Assembly: GCA_020723325.1 (NCBI GenBank)
Contig: DYJD01000037.1
Location: forward strand, 1-57,753
Reading direction: 5' to 3'
Origin: Desulfosudis oleivorans
GTDB taxonomy: Bacteria > Desulfobacterota > Desulfobacteria > Desulfobacterales > SURF-7
DNA: 57,753 bases
Shown here in pieces: positions 26,864-35,630 of this stretch (position 1 is its first letter; each line of letters begins with the position of its first letter). Position numbers and translations under genes: made by a program. The notes under the pieces were generated by a model, which was not told the DNA's origin, did no database searches, and saw only the letters and a program-made list of their open reading frames with translations.

Positions 26864-27889
26864 TTGAAAAAAATATTGATCATCAAACTGTCCTCCCTGG
26901 GTGACATTTTCATGGCCCTGCCCCATATGGAGGCAATATTGGCCCACTATCCCAACGATAGGGTTACCCTTTTGACCACCCCGTCTTTTGTGGATCTCTT
27001 CCTTCGTCATCCCCGCCTGGAAACCCTGGTGCTGGACCGCTCCAAATGGTTTTCCCCAAACAGCACCCTGGGGCGAATGGCATGGATCAAAAACCAAGCC
27101 TTTGATGTGGTCTTTGATCTGCAAGGCAACCGCATCAGCCGCTTATTGGTACGAACCTCGCGCGCGCCGTTGCGGGTGGGGAAAAAGGGCGGCTCGGTTT
27201 ACAATTGCCATCCGGTTGCCGATGATGAAAACCGCCACGTGTTCGAGCGCCTGACATCTTTTGTGGCCGCGGCCGGCATAAAAACCGTGCCGCTCCATTG
27301 CACCCTCTATCCATCGACATCGGATGTGGAAAGAGTAGTTAAATGGAAACTGGATCACGGTATTTTGGATGGCCGTTACGTTGTTTTCCATGCCGGCTCC
27401 AGCGCTGAATGGCCCTCAAAAAGATGGCCGGCCAACAATTTTGCAAAACTTGCACTCCTTTTCGAGCAGACCGGCTGGCAGTGTATTTGGATCGGCGGCA
27501 AAGCCGATGAGGGTCTCAACCATAGTTTGGCGGCCCGGGCCGGAATTGATGCCACGGGCAAATTCAATACCATGCAGCTTTACCTGCTGGGGCAAACCGC
27601 CGGGTTGGCTGTCACCAATGATTCCGGCCCCATGCATATTTTATCTGCGGCCGGGATTCCGGTCTTCAGTTTTTTCGGCCCCACCAACTGGTTCAAGCAT
27701 CATGCTGCCGGTCAAAAAGAAAGGGTCATTTACTACCCGGTGGACTGCGGCCCCTGTTATAAAAAGGTCTGTCCACCCAAGAAGGGACATATCTGCCTGC
27801 ACGCCATCCAGCCCAAATCGGTTTTTCTAAAAATCCATCAGGATTTGGGCGACCTGAAATTGCGGCCAACGGCGCCTATGGCGGAATGA
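26864..27889 (+). CDS. glycosyltransferase family 9 (heptosyltransferase-like)
   Basis: The 341-residue GT-B fold enzyme resembles WaaC/WaaF/WaaQ. It has the N-terminal KKILIIKLSSLGDIFMALPH, the C-terminal half with HAGSSAEWPSKRWPANNFA, the nucleotide-binding VTNDSGPMHILSAAGIPVFSFFG, and a Cys-rich tail (DCGPCYKKVCPP, HICL) often seen in family 9. It probably adds heptose or a related sugar to lipopolysaccharide core. The start is TTG 26864 behind AAGGAAG. An O-antigen ligase gene follows 19 bases downstream. Confidence 0.88.
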   Translation: MKKILIIKLSSLGDIFMALPHMEAILAHYPNDRVTLLTTPSFVDLFLRHPRLETLVLDRSKWFSPNSTLGRMAWIKNQAFDVVFDLQGNRISRLLVRTSRAPLRVGKKGGSVYNCHPVADDENRHVFERLTSFVAAAGIKTVPLHCTLYPSTSDVERVVKWKLDHGILDGRYVVFHAGSSAEWPSKRWPANNFAKLALLFEQTGWQCIWIGGKADEGLNHSLAARAGIDATGKFNTMQLYLLGQTAGLAVTNDSGPMHILSAAGIPVFSFFGPTNWFKHHAAGQKERVIYYPVDCGPCYKKVCPPKKGHICLHAIQPKSVFLKIHQDLGDLKLRPTAPMAE

Positions 27890-27908
27890 ATAATAAGGTA
27901 TATTTTAC

Positions 27909-29138
27909 ATGACAGTGCCCCCTCCCAAGCTTTGGTCGGAACGTTTGGATCAAGCCGCCGTAATTTCCGGCGCCTTGGTGCCCTTGGGGATTGCCTTGGG
28001 CAATGCCGGTTTTGAATCGGCCATTATCATGACCGGTCTGTGCTGGATCATCGGCTTGTTGATTTCCAAACGCAATCCCCTTGCGAACTTGATTCGTCAC
28101 CCCCTTCTGCTGCCCTGGTCGGCCTGGTACGGCTGCATCCTGATCAGCCTGGTCTGGAATGGTCCCGGAACCAAGGGCTGGGCCCATGATGTGGTGCTTA
28201 TAAGGCATTTGCTATTCTTCGCAGCCCTGCTGGATATTTCCCGCAGGCGGGAAGTGGCCCGGCCGCTCCTGATCGGCCTTGGGATAGGCATCTTATGGGC
28301 CGGCCTGAACACCCTGCTGGCCCATACCATGGGCCATGATTTGATCGGCAGAAGCGCCGCGCGCTATGCCAACAAACTCAAGGAGGCTGAACGCATTCCC
28401 AGTTTCGCAGCTTATGCTGCCCCGTTTTTTCTGGCCTGGGCTGCTCTGGACAAAACACTGGCTTCAAGCAAGCGACTGTTGATTGTCTCCATCGGCTTAT
28501 CGGCCCTGGTTTTATTATTATTCTTCCGGATCCGGACAGCTATCCTGGGAGCCGGTATCGGTTTGCTTCTGACCTGCGCCTGGCTGACTGTCCGCATCAT
28601 CCCGCGCAAAATCGCCCTGGCATTATTTCTGTTGCTTGGCCTTGCAGGCGGCCTGAGTGTCCGCTTCATCCCCTATCCGGATATCAATCTTGACAGCATG
28701 TACGACCGCATCAATATATGGAAGGTGGCCTGGGTAATGTGGCAGGAGCATCCCCTTGTGGGGGTTTCGGTTTCCAAATGGCAGAATGTTTATGCCGACG
28801 TTGCCGTCTCCGGTCGCGTGACTCCCTTTGTGGCCCCGGATGGCCGCATTGTCATTTCCCCGGATGCCATGCACTGCCACAGTCTTTTTTTTCAGGTGCT
28901 CTCCAGCACCGGCTTACTGGGCTCGCTTGTTTTTATCTGGCTTTTTATCAGTATTGTGTGGATGCTGCCCAAGCAGCTTTCCGGCTGGCGCTATGGTTTG
29001 ATCCCTTGGCCGGCGGTTTTTCTGGTCATTGGTTTGACCGGCTGGAATATTTTCGGGGCCCAATATCTGCCGATTTTTGCTTTTTGGATGGTATTGACCT
29101 GCCTGCCGGCAGACAGGGAAAATCGCAGGCAGGTCTAG
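27909..29138 (+). CDS. O-antigen ligase (WaaL/Wzy_C family)
   Basis: The 409-residue protein has about ten membrane helices. Family marks are an Arg-bearing RIRTAILGAG segment (about 200), the large periplasmic loop with SMYDRINIWKVAWVMWQEHP (about 262-282), and HCHSLFFQVLSSTGLLG (about 322-338), whose His is catalytic in the family. It should join O-polysaccharide from undecaprenyl diphosphate to lipid A core in the periplasm. It is in an operon with the GT9 gene. A polymerase (Wzy) is the main alternative, as the two share this fold. Confidence 0.8.
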   Translation: MTVPPPKLWSERLDQAAVISGALVPLGIALGNAGFESAIIMTGLCWIIGLLISKRNPLANLIRHPLLLPWSAWYGCILISLVWNGPGTKGWAHDVVLIRHLLFFAALLDISRRREVARPLLIGLGIGILWAGLNTLLAHTMGHDLIGRSAARYANKLKEAERIPSFAAYAAPFFLAWAALDKTLASSKRLLIVSIGLSALVLLLFFRIRTAILGAGIGLLLTCAWLTVRIIPRKIALALFLLLGLAGGLSVRFIPYPDINLDSMYDRINIWKVAWVMWQEHPLVGVSVSKWQNVYADVAVSGRVTPFVAPDGRIVISPDAMHCHSLFFQVLSSTGLLGSLVFIWLFISIVWMLPKQLSGWRYGLIPWPAVFLVIGLTGWNIFGAQYLPIFAFWMVLTCLPADRENRRQV

Positions 29139-29200
29139 TTCTCGGCCAAGAAATATACAACCGGCCGGTGGTATCGATCCCAGGCTACCTTAAAACCTGA

Positions 29201-29368
29201 TCATGCATAGGCCGGTGTGTTGAACAACCTGGCGCTGATGGATTCAAAATCCTCTCTTTCCGGCCACTCATTATCACAAAGCGGACAGCATAAGCGCGAG
29301 GAAATCATTTTATCCCCATCATACCGAACAACTTCAATCAGATTGGTTTGACATTTGTTGCATCGCAT
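29201..29368 (-). CDS. small zinc-ribbon protein (55 aa)
   Basis: A short gene on the minus strand starts at ATG 29368, preceded by GGGAGGGA, and ends with TGA at 29201-29203. The product begins MRCNKCQTNLIEVVRY and has CCPLCDNEW in the middle, so two CxxC knuckles 21 residues apart form a likely zinc ribbon. An acidic C-terminal part follows. Strong ribosome site and paired CxxC motifs argue that it is real. Its role (regulator or metal-binding adaptor) is unknown. Confidence 0.7.
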   Translation of the reverse strand: MRCNKCQTNLIEVVRYDGDKMISSRLCCPLCDNEWPEREDFESISARLFNTPAYA

Positions 29369-29477
29369 GGCAGTCCCTCCCCCTCTTTTTTTACAACCTC
29401 TGCCAAGTTACATTAGCAATAAAGATACCAAGCAATTAATATTTTAATATATATCTTATTTCAAATAGTTACATAAA

Positions 29478-29511
29478 ATTTTTCCCGACCGGCCGCATGA
29501 TTGGGAAAAAT
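29478..29511 (-). terminator. terminator-like hairpin after GT2 gene
   Basis: A perfect 9-bp stem, atttttccc (29478-29486) with gggaaaaat (29503-29511), encloses a 16-base loop. Both sides are A/T-rich, so it could end transcription from the glycosyltransferase gene (minus strand) before the zinc-ribbon gene. The rest of the 274-base gap is AT-rich and has no gene that I can see. Confidence 0.5.
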
Positions 29512-29642
29512 ATTTCCATACTTTTGTGAAAATGTTTTCAGGGGCCTATGGAACATTGTTCACACTCGAAAACCAATTTCAAATAAATCAAGAAGAGCCA
29601 CCATACCCAGGGGCAAAGAATATGTCAAGCAATGAATTGGTT

Positions 29643-30482
29643 TTATATATCCATGAATTTTTCTGCCAATCGCTGATAATACAGGGCCTCATGATTTCGT
29701 CCCCGGCGCAGGCAGCCGTTGGCGTAAATAGCGCATTTTTCCTTTAATTTAGCAACCGCGGCCTGGTATTCGGCCATGCTCAAAGATTCAGTTTCCAGAA
29801 TCTTTTGCAGGGATCGGATGCGATAGCGGTCAAGTCCCGTGCCGGCGGAAAGCTGGCCAGCATGCCCGCCGCGCTTGATGATCAGGGCTTCATCCAGGAG
29901 ATAAATCGGATAGCGACAACTGATCCTCAGCCAAAGATCGTAATCTTCACAGGCCGGGAGACTTTCATCAAACCCATGCATTTCTTCGAACAGATCCTTC
30001 CGGATCATAACCGCCGAAGGGCTGACCAGACACAGGGACAAAGAGGGCAAAAAAATCCTGCCCGAAGGTTTTTGATGCCGGTTTTTGGGGTTCACCCTTT
30101 GGCCGCGCCGGATCCAGATTTCCTCAGTCTGGCAGATCAAGGCCGCCTGGTTTTGATGGAAAAAATTCATTTGACGATTGAGTTTATCCGGCAACCAGAG
30201 ATCATCGGAATCCAGAAAAGCCAGATATTTTCCCTTTGCCAGGGCCGCGCCCTTGTTCCTGGCCGCGCTGACGCCTCGATTTTCCTGGCCATAAACCGAA
30301 AGCGGCTGCCGAAAGCTTTTCAGCAAAGCCTGGGTCTCATCCGTGGAACCATCATCAATGATGATCAATTCATAGTCTGAATAGGTCTGGGCCAGGACCG
30401 ACTCCACAGCTTCAATAAGCATCCCGGCCCGATTATAAGCCGGGATGATAACGCTGACGACGGGTGGCTGTGCGCCGTTCAT
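29643..30482 (-). CDS. glycosyltransferase family 2
   Basis: The 279-residue GT-A fold enzyme has PVVSVIIPAYNRAGML at the N-terminus, IIIDDGSTDET (nucleotide-sugar binding), GVSAARNKG and the metal-binding DSDD in YLAFLDSDDLWLP (about 89-101). There are no membrane helices, so it acts on the cytoplasmic face of the membrane. Placed near the O-antigen ligase and GT9 genes, it probably builds surface polysaccharide. The donor sugar cannot be deduced. Confidence 0.9.
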   Translation of the reverse strand: MNGAQPPVVSVIIPAYNRAGMLIEAVESVLAQTYSDYELIIIDDGSTDETQALLKSFRQPLSVYGQENRGVSAARNKGAALAKGKYLAFLDSDDLWLPDKLNRQMNFFHQNQAALICQTEEIWIRRGQRVNPKNRHQKPSGRIFLPSLSLCLVSPSAVMIRKDLFEEMHGFDESLPACEDYDLWLRISCRYPIYLLDEALIIKRGGHAGQLSAGTGLDRYRIRSLQKILETESLSMAEYQAAVAKLKEKCAIYANGCLRRGRNHEALYYQRLAEKFMDI

Positions 30483-30584
30483 AATTTTATTACCTTATTA
30501 TGGATAAGTTTATAAAAGGGTTGTTTTTATCAGACCATTTTGATAGTGGATTTCAATAGTTACTACTATAAAAGGGGGACCCGC

Positions 30585-31595
30585 ATGCGCAAGGCTTTGC
30601 TATTCAGCGTTTTCCTGACAAACAGCCTGCTTATGATATTTTTATCGGGCTGCAACCGTTCAACCGATCCCCCAGTCCAATCCACCGACAAAAACGGTCA
30701 AATGAAATTTATCATGATCGGCACCGGTGGAATAACCGGCGTATACTATCCCACCGGTGGTGCCATTGCCAAATTTGTTAATGAAAAAAAAGATCTTTAC
30801 CATATTAATTGCATGATCGAAACCACCGGCGGTTCTGTTTCAAATGTCAATGCCATAATGGCCGGCGCCTTGCAATTCGGCCTGGTTCAGTCCGACCGGC
30901 AATATCAGGCCTTCAAAGGCATGGCAGAATGGAAGGAACGGGGCCCCCAATCCGACCTGCGGGCCGTATTCAGCATATATCCGGAATCGGTAACATTGAT
31001 GGCCTGTGAGGATTCAGGCATTAAAACCATTCAGGATTTAAAAGGAAAACGGGTTAATATCGGCAATCCAGGCTCGGGACAACTCCAAAACTCCATTGAT
31101 GCCCTGGAAGCAGCCGGTATCCATTATGAAACCGAGCTGCAAGCGGAAAATATCCCGGCCGCCGATGCCCCGCTCCTGATCCAAGATAAAAAACTGGATG
31201 CTTTTTTCTATACTGTGGGGCATCCTTCTGCCGCCATCCACGAAGCTTTATCCGGCCAGCGCAAAATGCGCTTCATCCCCATTACTAATATCGAACCATT
31301 GTTGACCAAATGCCCTTTCTACGCCAGATCCGTCATTCCCATCAAACTGTATCCAAAAGCCCAGAACGAGGCGGACGTGCAAACCTTTGGCGTGAAAGCC
31401 ACCCTGGTAACCTCGGCCAAGGTTCCGGCGGAGACGGTCTATGCCATTACCAGAGAAGTATTTGAAAATTTTGAGGAGTTCAAACAGCTTCATCCGGCCC
31501 TGCAGACCCTGACGAAAAAGGGAATGCTGGAAGGACTTTCAGCCCCACTACACCCGGGTGCGATCAAATACTACCAGGAGGCGGGTTTGTTGTAA
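30585..31595 (+). CDS. TAXI-family TRAP transporter solute-binding lipoprotein
   Basis: I take ATG 30585 behind AAAGGGGG rather than the ORF opening at 30540, giving 336 residues. The N-terminus is a lipoprotein signal with lipobox LSGC. The mature part has the TAXI family pattern: IGTGGITGVYYPTGGAIAKFVN, TTGGSVSNVNAIMAGALQFG, LVQSDRQYQAFKG and LKGKRVNIGNPGSG. These proteins deliver acids such as glutamate or 2-oxoglutarate to the TRAP membrane components. No DctQM-type permease gene is adjacent, so it is an orphan here. Confidence 0.88.
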   Translation: MRKALLFSVFLTNSLLMIFLSGCNRSTDPPVQSTDKNGQMKFIMIGTGGITGVYYPTGGAIAKFVNEKKDLYHINCMIETTGGSVSNVNAIMAGALQFGLVQSDRQYQAFKGMAEWKERGPQSDLRAVFSIYPESVTLMACEDSGIKTIQDLKGKRVNIGNPGSGQLQNSIDALEAAGIHYETELQAENIPAADAPLLIQDKKLDAFFYTVGHPSAAIHEALSGQRKMRFIPITNIEPLLTKCPFYARSVIPIKLYPKAQNEADVQTFGVKATLVTSAKVPAETVYAITREVFENFEEFKQLHPALQTLTKKGMLEGLSAPLHPGAIKYYQEAGLL

Positions 31596-31600
31596 GCGAA

Positions 31601-32314
31601 CTACTTACCTTCAACCACCACCGGATTTTCCAATACACCGATTTGTTCGATTTCCACTGCCACCTTGTCCCCATGACTGAGGGGTCCCACGCCGCTGGGG
31701 GTGCCGGTGAGAATCAGGTCACCCGGCATCAGTGTAAAATTCATGGAAACAAAAGCGATGATTTCCGGAATGGGAAAAATCATTTGACTCGTATTGGCAT
31801 CCTGAACCTTTTTCCCATTTAGATAGCAGCGGATATTGAGATGCTGGGGATCGGCCAGGTCTTCGGCCAGCACCACCTGAGGACCAATGGGACCGAAGGT
31901 GTCCAGGGATTTGCCGCGGAACCAGCCGGATTTGTCCAGGGTCTGCAGATTGCGCTGGCTCACGTCGTTCATGCAGGTATAGCCCAAAACATGGCGCAAG
32001 GCTTCTTGCGGCGGAACGTTTTTGCAGGTGTCTTTGATCAGAATGGCCAATTCCGCTTCATAATCCACCCGCGGACTCTCAAAATGATAATTCTTGATAA
32101 AAGCCGGAATCACGATGGGCTCACCCGGGCCGATGAGCACATTGGGGGTTTTGGGGAATAAAATGGGTTCAGCAGGCACTTCCGCCGTGAATCCACGCAC
32201 ATTTACCGAAACACTCTCGGCAATATGTTCCCGATAGTTGAGACCCAGGGCGATGATCTTGGTGGGGGCGACGATGTATTTTTCTTTGTGTTTGTAAATC
32301 GGCAGCGTGACCAT
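31601..32314 (-). CDS. fumarylacetoacetate hydrolase family protein
   Basis: I choose ATG 32314, preceded by GGAAGGGAG, giving 237 residues; an ATG at 32350 would add 12 residues without a clear ribosome site. FAH-fold signatures are ALGLNYREHIAE, the metal ligands in VDYEAELAILI (Glu/Glu), SGWFRGKSLDTFGPIGP and ILTGTPSGVGPLSHGD. The family includes hydratases, decarboxylases and acylpyruvate hydrolases of aromatic degradation, and oxaloacetate decarboxylases. The gene converges on the TAXI gene (5 bases apart) and has no catabolic partners here. Confidence 0.88.
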   Translation of the reverse strand: MVTLPIYKHKEKYIVAPTKIIALGLNYREHIAESVSVNVRGFTAEVPAEPILFPKTPNVLIGPGEPIVIPAFIKNYHFESPRVDYEAELAILIKDTCKNVPPQEALRHVLGYTCMNDVSQRNLQTLDKSGWFRGKSLDTFGPIGPQVVLAEDLADPQHLNIRCYLNGKKVQDANTSQMIFPIPEIIAFVSMNFTLMPGDLILTGTPSGVGPLSHGDKVAVEIEQIGVLENPVVVEGK

Positions 32315-32502
32315 CTGTTCTTTTCTCCCTTCCTGAAACCGAATATTCATCCAACAGGACCGGTATCATGCCACATCGGAAATGACATTGTCAAAACCAC
32401 ATACGATTACCCCTGGTCTCCCAAGCAGGTTTATGTTACCGTACGAGACTGGAAAAAGATGGATGCGCCCTTACAATATAAATTAAACAAGGAATTCAAT
32501 CC

Positions 32503-33429
32503 ATGCCCACCGGTGCTTGCGGAATTAATTGTGATGTCTGTCGCCTTCATATCAGCGGGATTTGCTCCACTTGCGGTGCCGGCACCAGTGAACACGGGGC
32601 CATGAAAATGGCGGCCCAGGAACGAATTCTGGGCCGTCCTTGTCCGATCCTGGCTTGCGCAGCCATGAACCATATTGCTTATTGCATGCGGGACTGCCAG
32701 CAATTCCCCTGCGATAATTTCAGTGCCGGCCCCTATCCCTTAGCCCAGGGTTTTCTTGAAATGCAAAAACGCCGGCGCAAGGAAAAACCCCCGGCCCGCA
32801 CCCCTGCCGGCGCTAAAACCACCATTCCCCCGGAATATTGGGAGCGCTTACTATCCTTGAACAGGGCTGATGTGTGTGAACGCACCCTGGCTGCTCCCCA
32901 CGAATCCAACGGTTATCGCCTGAAATTTTTAAACAAGGAGCTTTGGGTGGATCTCCACGAGCTGTGCCTGAAAACCAAACCGCACCTCATCTGGCAAAAA
33001 CTCCATGATCCCTTGCTGGAACTGGTGGTCCTTTTATATTTGCAAAACGCTTCCTATGCGCCCCAGCGCAATGAAATGATCACCGTCAATGAATTAAAGG
33101 AGAAACATTTTTTTGTCGGCATTCATAGCCTGGACATTCAAGGCGTGTTGGATCGTTTCGGCAATGATCCCCAAGGATTTCGCGCTGCCGCGGAAGCCAT
33201 CGGCGGCCGACCAGCCGCCTTTGCCGATGTGGCTTATACGTTCCAGCCCCTGCCCAAAGTCCCGGTTACCTACCTGCTCTGGCTGGGGGATGAGGAATTC
33301 AAACCGCGACTCACCGTCTGCTTTGATCGTTCCATTGAAAAGCATTTTGCAGCCGACGGCATTTGGGCCCTTGTCAAACGTTTGTCCTTTGAACTTGTGA
33401 CCGGCTCGGACCTGATTAATTTGGCCTAA
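32503..33429 (+). CDS. DUF3795-like Cys-rich / DUF3786 protein
   Basis: The 308-residue protein joins two parts. Residues 1-75 hold about eleven cysteines in CGINCDVC, CSTCG, CPILAC, YCMRDC and FPCDNF, resembling the DUF3795 zinc or cluster-binding region. Residues about 110-305 look like DUF3786, a family common in anaerobes with corrinoid or iron-sulfur metabolism. Function unknown. The next gene begins directly after the stop (TAA then ATG), so the pair is co-translated. Confidence 0.7.
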   Translation: MPTGACGINCDVCRLHISGICSTCGAGTSEHGAMKMAAQERILGRPCPILACAAMNHIAYCMRDCQQFPCDNFSAGPYPLAQGFLEMQKRRRKEKPPARTPAGAKTTIPPEYWERLLSLNRADVCERTLAAPHESNGYRLKFLNKELWVDLHELCLKTKPHLIWQKLHDPLLELVVLLYLQNASYAPQRNEMITVNELKEKHFFVGIHSLDIQGVLDRFGNDPQGFRAAAEAIGGRPAAFADVAYTFQPLPKVPVTYLLWLGDEEFKPRLTVCFDRSIEKHFAADGIWALVKRLSFELVTGSDLINLA

Positions 33430-34290
33430 ATGCTGCAAAACACCTTCCATCATATTCCCGGCATCGGCATTAAAACAGAAGCAAAACTCTGGGCCGCCGG
33501 CTTGCCGGACTGGCAATCCGTCATGGCAACCCAGGCAGCGGACTTGCCGATAAAAAAAAAGCAATTAATCTTCGATTATACACAAGAATCCATCGCCCAG
33601 CTCCACCAGCGCAATTCATCCTTTTTCGAAACCCGGCTGCCGGCCGCCGGCCACTGGCGCTTATTTCCGGAATTCAGGGCCGAAACCGCCTTTCTGGATA
33701 TCGAAACCGACGGGCTGGATTGCTCCGAAGGCATGATCACCACCATTGCCCTTTATGACGGCGCCACTCTCCGCTGTTACGTGAACGGGCACAACTTGGA
33801 AGCTTTTGTGGATGACATCCAGCCATACAAGGCCCTGGTGACCTATAACGGCAAATGCTTTGATATTCCTTTTATCGAACGATATTTCCGCATCAAGCTC
33901 AACCAGGCCCAGCTTGATCTGCGTTATATTCTTGCCGGCTTGGGATTTAAAGGCGGCTTGAAACGGTGTGAAAAAGCCTTTGGAATTGATCGGGGTGCAC
34001 TGCAAGACCTGGACGGTTTTTTTGCCCCCCTGCTCTTCCAGGAATATGAGCGCAATGGCAGCCAGAAGGCGCTTGAAACCTTGCTGGCCTATAACATCGA
34101 GGATGTAGTCAATCTGGAAGCCCTGATGATCCAGGCTTACAACCGCAACCTCGAGCAGACACCCTTTTATCACACCCATGTTTTGCCGGAACCCCAAAGA
34201 CCGGAAATCCCGTTCAAAGCGGATTTAGAAACCGTGGATCGGATCAAACGTCAATACTTTAGAGAGATTGAAAATATTAATTTATCATAA
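33430..34290 (+). CDS. YprB-like DEDD ribonuclease H-fold exonuclease
   Basis: The 286-residue protein starts with a helix-hairpin-helix-like FHHIPGIGIKTEAKLWAAG, then has the exonuclease core: FLDIETDGLD (first acidic pair, about 88), YNGKCFDIPFIE (about 140), DLRYILAG and YNIEDVVNLE (about 220). These are the DEDD residues of the YprB/RNase_H_2 family, related to Cas4-linked and DnaQ-like nucleases. The target (RNA or DNA) is not known. It shares an operon with the DUF3786 gene. Confidence 0.82.
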   Translation: MLQNTFHHIPGIGIKTEAKLWAAGLPDWQSVMATQAADLPIKKKQLIFDYTQESIAQLHQRNSSFFETRLPAAGHWRLFPEFRAETAFLDIETDGLDCSEGMITTIALYDGATLRCYVNGHNLEAFVDDIQPYKALVTYNGKCFDIPFIERYFRIKLNQAQLDLRYILAGLGFKGGLKRCEKAFGIDRGALQDLDGFFAPLLFQEYERNGSQKALETLLAYNIEDVVNLEALMIQAYNRNLEQTPFYHTHVLPEPQRPEIPFKADLETVDRIKRQYFREIENINLS

Positions 34291-34305
34291 TCTTTAGGAG
34301 GCGAT

Positions 34306-34608
34306 ATGGATTTATCAAAAGCAAAGGTACTCTGGCAGGTTAATGTTTTTTCGCTTTTGTTTTTTGTTTTGCTGCTGCTCACCGGACTCTCAAATTGGCT
34401 GATCTTTCCCGGCGGCCACGGCGCAGGTCAAGGCCTGACCTCATCCTTCAGAGGCTTTTTATGCGCCATCCATCGCTGGAGCGCCATCGGCTTCATTCTT
34501 CTTATGACCGTCCATTTGATTCTGCATTGGGAATATATCAAAAAGGCGTGGGGCAAATATGGTCTCTTCCGCGCCATGCAATCATCCACAGATACAGAGG
34601 TAAGCTGA
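34306..34608 (+). CDS. DUF4405 small cytochrome b-like membrane protein
   Basis: The 100-residue protein has two membrane helices (about 9-34 and 53-75) with [20 protein letters not shown]. Its spaced His residues could bind heme, as in the DUF4405 family related to the N-terminus of formate dehydrogenase gamma subunits. AGGAGG precedes ATG 34306. Its stop overlaps the yjbQ start (TGATG). It might accept electrons as a small heme b protein. Heme binding is not proven. Confidence 0.7.
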   Translation: MDLSKAKVLWQVNVFSLLFFVLLLLTGLSNWLIFPGGHGAGQGLTSSFRGFLCAIHRWSAIGFILLMTVHLILHWEYIKKAWGKYGLFRAMQSSTDTEVS

Positions 34609-35024
34609 TGAAGTCCTATCGAAAAGAGCTTGTGTTCAACATCCCCACCCGCAGGGCCTTTGTCAACATCACCCCTGAGGTGGAAAAATGCTTAGCCGAG
34701 AGCGGTGTAAAAGAAGGCTTGGTTCTGGTCAATGCCATGCACATCACCGCTTCCGTCTTCATCAACGACGACGAATCCGGCCTGCATCATGATTATGATG
34801 TCTGGCTTGAAAAATTGGCGCCCCATGAACCAATCTCCCAATACCAGCACAATGTGGGTGAAGACAATGCCGACGCCCATATGAAAAGGCAGATCATGGG
34901 CCGGGAGGTGGTGGTGGCCATTACAGGAGGCCGCCTGGATTTCGGCACCTGGGAGCAGATCTTTTACGGAGAGTTCGACGGCCGCCGCAAAAAAAGAGTT
35001 TTGGTAAAGATTATCGGCACCTAA
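34608..35024 (+). CDS. yjbQ: YjbQ / UPF0047 family protein
   Basis: The 138-residue protein matches UPF0047 along its whole length: [21 protein letters not shown], the central [18 protein letters not shown] with its conserved His and Asp residues, and a C-terminal [22 protein letters not shown]. coli YjbQ has weak thiamine phosphate synthase activity, and the true role is unclear. It is translationally coupled to the DUF4405 gene by a one-base overlap. Confidence 0.9.
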   Translation: MKSYRKELVFNIPTRRAFVNITPEVEKCLAESGVKEGLVLVNAMHITASVFINDDESGLHHDYDVWLEKLAPHEPISQYQHNVGEDNADAHMKRQIMGREVVVAITGGRLDFGTWEQIFYGEFDGRRKKRVLVKIIGT

Positions 35025-35166
35025 TTGGAAATCCGGGAATTTTACTTGACACTTGGGTCATGAGTGTGGCAATAGAGAAAGCTTATTTTTTATATAAGGT
35101 GGTTCCAAATAAAAATAAATTCTTAATTATTCACATACATTTATCCTTTAAAGGTATTCCCAGAAG

Positions 35167-35610
35167 ATGCTTTCCGAACATAGAAAAATTACAGGGTGCG
35201 CCGCGCTTCTTGTCCTTGCAGTATTACTTTTAATTGGATTGCCGGTCTTTTCCGCAGACACGGAAGACGAGCCTTTTCCCGACCGGCAGCGACCGCCGTC
35301 CAATTTTTATGCAGACCAACATGACCAACATATGGAAAGCCAGGAATGCAAAGCCTGCCACCATCGGTATGAAGACGGTGAGAATGTGTTGGAGGAAAGC
35401 GATCTAGAAGAAGGCAGCCCGGGTATTCTCTGTGCATCCTGTCATAATGATTCATCCAAATCCAAAATCGATCTCCAAAAGGCCTTTCACCGTCAATGTA
35501 TGGGCTGCCACGACCGCCTAAGCAAAAAAGGTGAGAAAACCGGCCCCAGCCTTTGCGGAGAATGCCATAGCCGACATAAAAAAGATAATGAAGAAGAAGA
35601 GGAAGAATAA
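35167..35610 (+). CDS. tetraheme class III-type cytochrome c
   Basis: The 147-residue periplasmic protein has an N-terminal signal anchor or signal peptide (ALLVLAVLLLIGLPVFSA) and four CxxCH heme sites: CKACH, CASCH, CMGCH and CGECH. Extra His residues (for example in QHDQH and AFHR) can serve as distal ligands, as in cytochromes c3. The C-terminus is a poly-Glu tail, giving an acidic protein. It sits 20 bases before metV on the same strand and is the likely periplasmic electron carrier for the module that follows. Confidence 0.88.
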   Translation: MLSEHRKITGCAALLVLAVLLLIGLPVFSADTEDEPFPDRQRPPSNFYADQHDQHMESQECKACHHRYEDGENVLEESDLEEGSPGILCASCHNDSSKSKIDLQKAFHRQCMGCHDRLSKKGEKTGPSLCGECHSRHKKDNEEEEEE

Positions 35611-35630
35611 TCCTTTTCACGGAGGGAGCA

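Noticed and set aside
35167-35610. TmcA of a complete Tmc complex
   Set aside because: A CCG-domain TmcB and a TmcD are missing, and metV and metF surround the membrane subunits instead.
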